Source of the DNA: Spinacia oleracea
Taxonomy: Eukaryota; Streptophyta; Magnoliopsida; Caryophyllales; Amaranthaceae
Length of the DNA stretch: 64,000 bases
Assembly (NCBI RefSeq): GCF_020520425.1
Contig: NC_079490.1
Coordinates: 2,232,001-2,296,000 of the forward strand
Reading direction: 5' to 3'
Every line of letters starts with the position of its first letter. Within the stretch, counting starts at the first letter, position 1. The position numbers and the translations under genes were made by a program. Positions 56,666-64,000 of the stretch are shown here, in pieces. The notes beneath the pieces are model-generated. The model was given only the letters and a program-made list of their open reading frames with translations, was not told the origin of the DNA and did no database searches.

Positions 56666-57386
56666 ATTTGACTTCTATGAACTATTTAAGTATCCAACAT
56701 TTTAACCACTTTCTTCACTTGCAAGTTGCTAGTTTACTATACCATCGTGAAGTCTATGATACCAAGTTAATTAAGTTTAACCTAATATAATGAACTTAAC
56801 GTTTTTACTTCAAGGTTGGAGATTCAATACAGCCTAATATAATGAACTTAACGTTTTTACTTTAAGGTTGGTGATTCAATTCTTATTAGACGCGTTTTAA
56901 TGAAGGAGATCCTTTATTTTTATTTTATTTTAAAAAAACTTGGAAGAGTATGAATACATCACCAATTGCCAAGAGCCGAAATACTAAATTGCGACGGCCA
57001 CGTTCTTTCTTTTCCCACGAGTTACTCGTTTGACTATTTGTCACTAAATTGCCCACTAAAGTTAATTTCGCACAAAAATACAAAGTTTTTTTTTTTTAAT
57101 TCTTTTTTTAACTTTTTTCATTTGTTACAAACAATTTTTTTTTTTTTTTGAATAAGCCACAAGGGCGGGGTTGATAATCGATTCCATGATCACCTGAAAT
57201 CGGGAGAGAAACGTTAATCAAGTGAGCTAATAGTTTTCCTCTTGGTAAAAGATGAAGAGTAAAAAAATCAACCCGAGTTGAAATTTATACGGAGTACGTA
57301 GTAAGTTATTTCAAACTGCCGGCAAGAGAAATATAATTAAATTTTATTTTATTCTTAAAAAGAGTAAAGATATATATATATATATA
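56666..57386. other. Intergenic; no gene seen
   Basis: Contains a 57-bp tandem duplication ('cctaatataatgaacttaac', 56789 and 56833). No gene supported. Confidence 0.5.
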
Positions 57387-61749
<4,363 letters not shown>

Positions 61750-62192
61750 TCTATTACTATATACTAAAACAGTCATCAGGAATGACACATGTCACTTCCT
61801 GGTGTAAAATTTTCCCGCCTAAAATATTTTCCAATTTTTTTATTTTTTTATTTTATCTTTATTCTCTACCTTTTTGTACACTATCTTTTTATTGGAAGAA
61901 AAAGGTTATAAATTATGGCAATAATGGATATCGTGTAATAATAATTTTGCTACATATTTTTTGATAATATGTTAGTCAAATCGGTACTATAATAATGAAA
62001 AATATATTCACTCGATATGTCGATCAGATTAGCATATTACACATATATAATATACATATTAGATGAATAAATTTAAATGAGTATGTTAAAAAATTTACTT
62101 CATATAATTATGCAGTAGTTTGAGAATATTCAGTTAAATATTTTTTTTAAAAATAATTATCATAATCCGTGCATGCACGGGATCTAATCTAG
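61750..62192 (+). mobile_element. Probable small non-autonomous Helitron
   Basis: Begins TCTATTACTATATACTAAAA directly after an A and ends 'gatctaatCTAG' directly before a T, with no target duplication. This fits Helitron insertion between A and T. About 8 bp before the end is a perfect palindrome 'ccgtgcatgcacgg' (62167-62180), the expected 3' hairpin. Non-coding, 443 bp. Confidence 0.65.
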
Positions 62193-64000
62193 TTATCTAT
62201 ATGCTACACAAGGAAGTGATTAAACCTAACCGGGAGAGTTGGTGAGAAATTCATCTTGTGACTTGATTCAAGCGAAAATATGCGTAGCTATAGGTTTGAT
62301 AATCTCATGCCTTAGGTTAAATAGGAAAATAATAGGCAGTTACCAAAATAATTAACCACCTCTGATATTATCCTATTAAAACAAATAAATAATTAATATT
62401 TTAATTAATTAAAATATTAATAACCGCAAAAGATTAAACGTTAATTACATCCTTAAATCCGCTAAGTGCTAAGTCTTGATTAATATATAGCCATATTATT
62501 AACCCAATACTAGCACACCAAGCCCAAAGAGCCACTTGGCCCAATAACTCAAGCCATCACTTATTCAATATATGATGCACATGGGTATATTTAAGGATAT
62601 ACAAAATAACATATTTCTTCCACGTGGGAGAATACTCCCACAAGTAAAAATTGAAAGACTATTATCTAACATTTGTGTCATTATTTAAATTGGAAACTAG
62701 AATATTTAACTTGTATATCCTATTATACATGTTTAAAAAAAAGATAGGAAAATCTTAATATTCTAACTTGTTTTATTCTTTATATCGACTACATTATTTA
62801 CATATTTGCATCAAAAATATTGCACTGATGGTAAAAATATTATGATGACTCATAGCCTACGTAACGCCTATATGTACCAATTAAACTCTGACACTAAGAT
62901 TGCGACAACTAAATTAATGTTGTCGCAACTTGCTACCTTTATCATCACCCTTAGCACAAATAAACTAATCAAGTCCTATCAGATTAGTAAGTTTCAATCA
63001 GATTCTATAAGTTTCAATCCTGTCTTAATTATAAGTTAACTCTCTTATAATCATGTATGATCATGTCCAATAAATTTCAACCAGATCCTATCATATCAAC
63101 CAGGTTAAATCAGTTCAAATAAGTTCATATTTCATCCGATGAAGAGAACACATCCTAAGTAATGTCCCAAATCCAAGTAGATTTACCTCCATCATCAAGA
63201 AAACTAAGAAAATGACCATTATAGAAAAGGTGGGGGTTTTCTTCACATGGGGGGTATCACAACTATACAAGTACGTGTTCGATCATAGCAAATTAAAGCA
63301 CACTATTCTGATTCTCATAGTACCATAATAGAGAGACAAGTTAGTAAACATCGATGATCATATCAACAAGTACTTCGTAACATAATTGATTAATTTTACA
63401 TCGATAGGGGCACAATTGATGACCATACACAAATGTGTAACAAAATCTTTTAATTGAATGATTTTCACATCAATAGAAAAGATGCTTCTTTTCTATTGTT
63501 TTTTGTTTTGGTGCTTATATTTAGTCAAACAAATTGTACTCTTTGCTTCAAACCCTATAGCTTATAAATGCATTTCTAGGGTTAGTTTTCATTATTGTAC
63601 TTGAAGTATATGATGAGCTTATAAAAAAATCATTGATATTAATCCATCTTGATAGTCAAGACTCAAATAAAACTAGTGTGAATACACGCGTGTATCGTAC
63701 AAGAGAAGAAACTTACAAGGTAAGTTAGTCGTTTTCTCAATTGTTTTTTTCCATATTTTAATTTCTTCGGTTATGTGTCGTTCTGATATGCGACGGTAGA
63801 TAACCAATGTATACGAGCTTCTTTCTATTAGGGTATATTTTTTTTTTGAGGGATTTCTATTAGGGTATCTAAAACTTCATTAATTAAGATTTTAGTTTTA
63901 GAGGGGGGTAAATTACATAATATATACAGTGCATTTGGTTTTCTTTGTTTATGATGTTCGTATGTTAGTATGTTACATATCATATGATCATGACAAATTC
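62193..64000. other. Intergenic; no gene seen
   Basis: AT-rich. 63050-63160 resembles a reverse MITE-C/MITE-A type end ('ccaggttaaatcagttcaaa', 'gagaacacatccta'). Small open frames lack any recognisable feature. Confidence 0.45.

Overview
This window is plant nuclear DNA: AT-rich, with long introns, intact and decayed protein genes, and a dense load of small transposons. The organism is a eudicot. The resistance-gene type and repeat style suggest Caryophyllales (spinach, beet or goosefoot relatives), but that is inference and no marker here proves it. There is no bacterial operon, CRISPR array or phage.

Five genes look functional. (1) The 5' coding exon of cytosolic ribosomal protein uS5/RPS2 (minus, 943-1611); its remaining exon lies beyond the left edge. 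(2) An intronless F-box protein (4369-5550, plus). (3) The exon-junction-complex protein Y14 (minus, four coding exons, 18866-24767). (4) A short two-membrane-span protein resembling PIG-Y of the GPI-GlcNAc transferase (plus, two coding exons, 27109-32494). (5) A CCCH zinc finger plus RRM protein (plus, eight coding exons, 44042-47944). Exon joins were checked by hand for GT/AG sites and unbroken phase. Y14, PIG-Y and the CCCH-RRM gene join to 203, 81 and 744 residues.

Two genes are broken. A CC-NB-LRR resistance-type gene (11462-14972) has no start Met at its expected N-terminus and carries a one-base insertion near 13472. A retroelement pair, a 5'-truncated LINE (15-bp target duplication) and a solo LTR (5-bp target duplication), lies just upstream of it. 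Exons 5-8 of a SEPALLATA/AGL2-type MADS-box gene survive as a fragment at 16848-17371.

Region by region: 1-6000 holds RPS2 and the F-box gene, the latter bracketed by tandem repeats of its own promoter region and its own 3' end. 6000-17650 is a decayed block (LINE, solo LTR, resistance pseudogene, MADS fragment). 17650-33000 holds Y14 and PIG-Y, both with introns swollen by duplications and insertions. 33000-43800 is intergenic and rich in nested MITEs (Stowaway, hAT, CACTA and Mutator types, several with exact target duplications), and it includes a short plastid 23S rRNA fragment. 43800-49300 is the CCCH-RRM gene. 49300-64000 appears gene-free and holds SINEs, Stowaway MITEs, a large TA microsatellite and a probable small Helitron.

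I found no convincing undescribed biological system. The most unusual structure is the F-box gene, with about six copies of a promoter-like unit upstream and about four copies of its coding end downstream. All alignments were made by eye, so identities are approximate.
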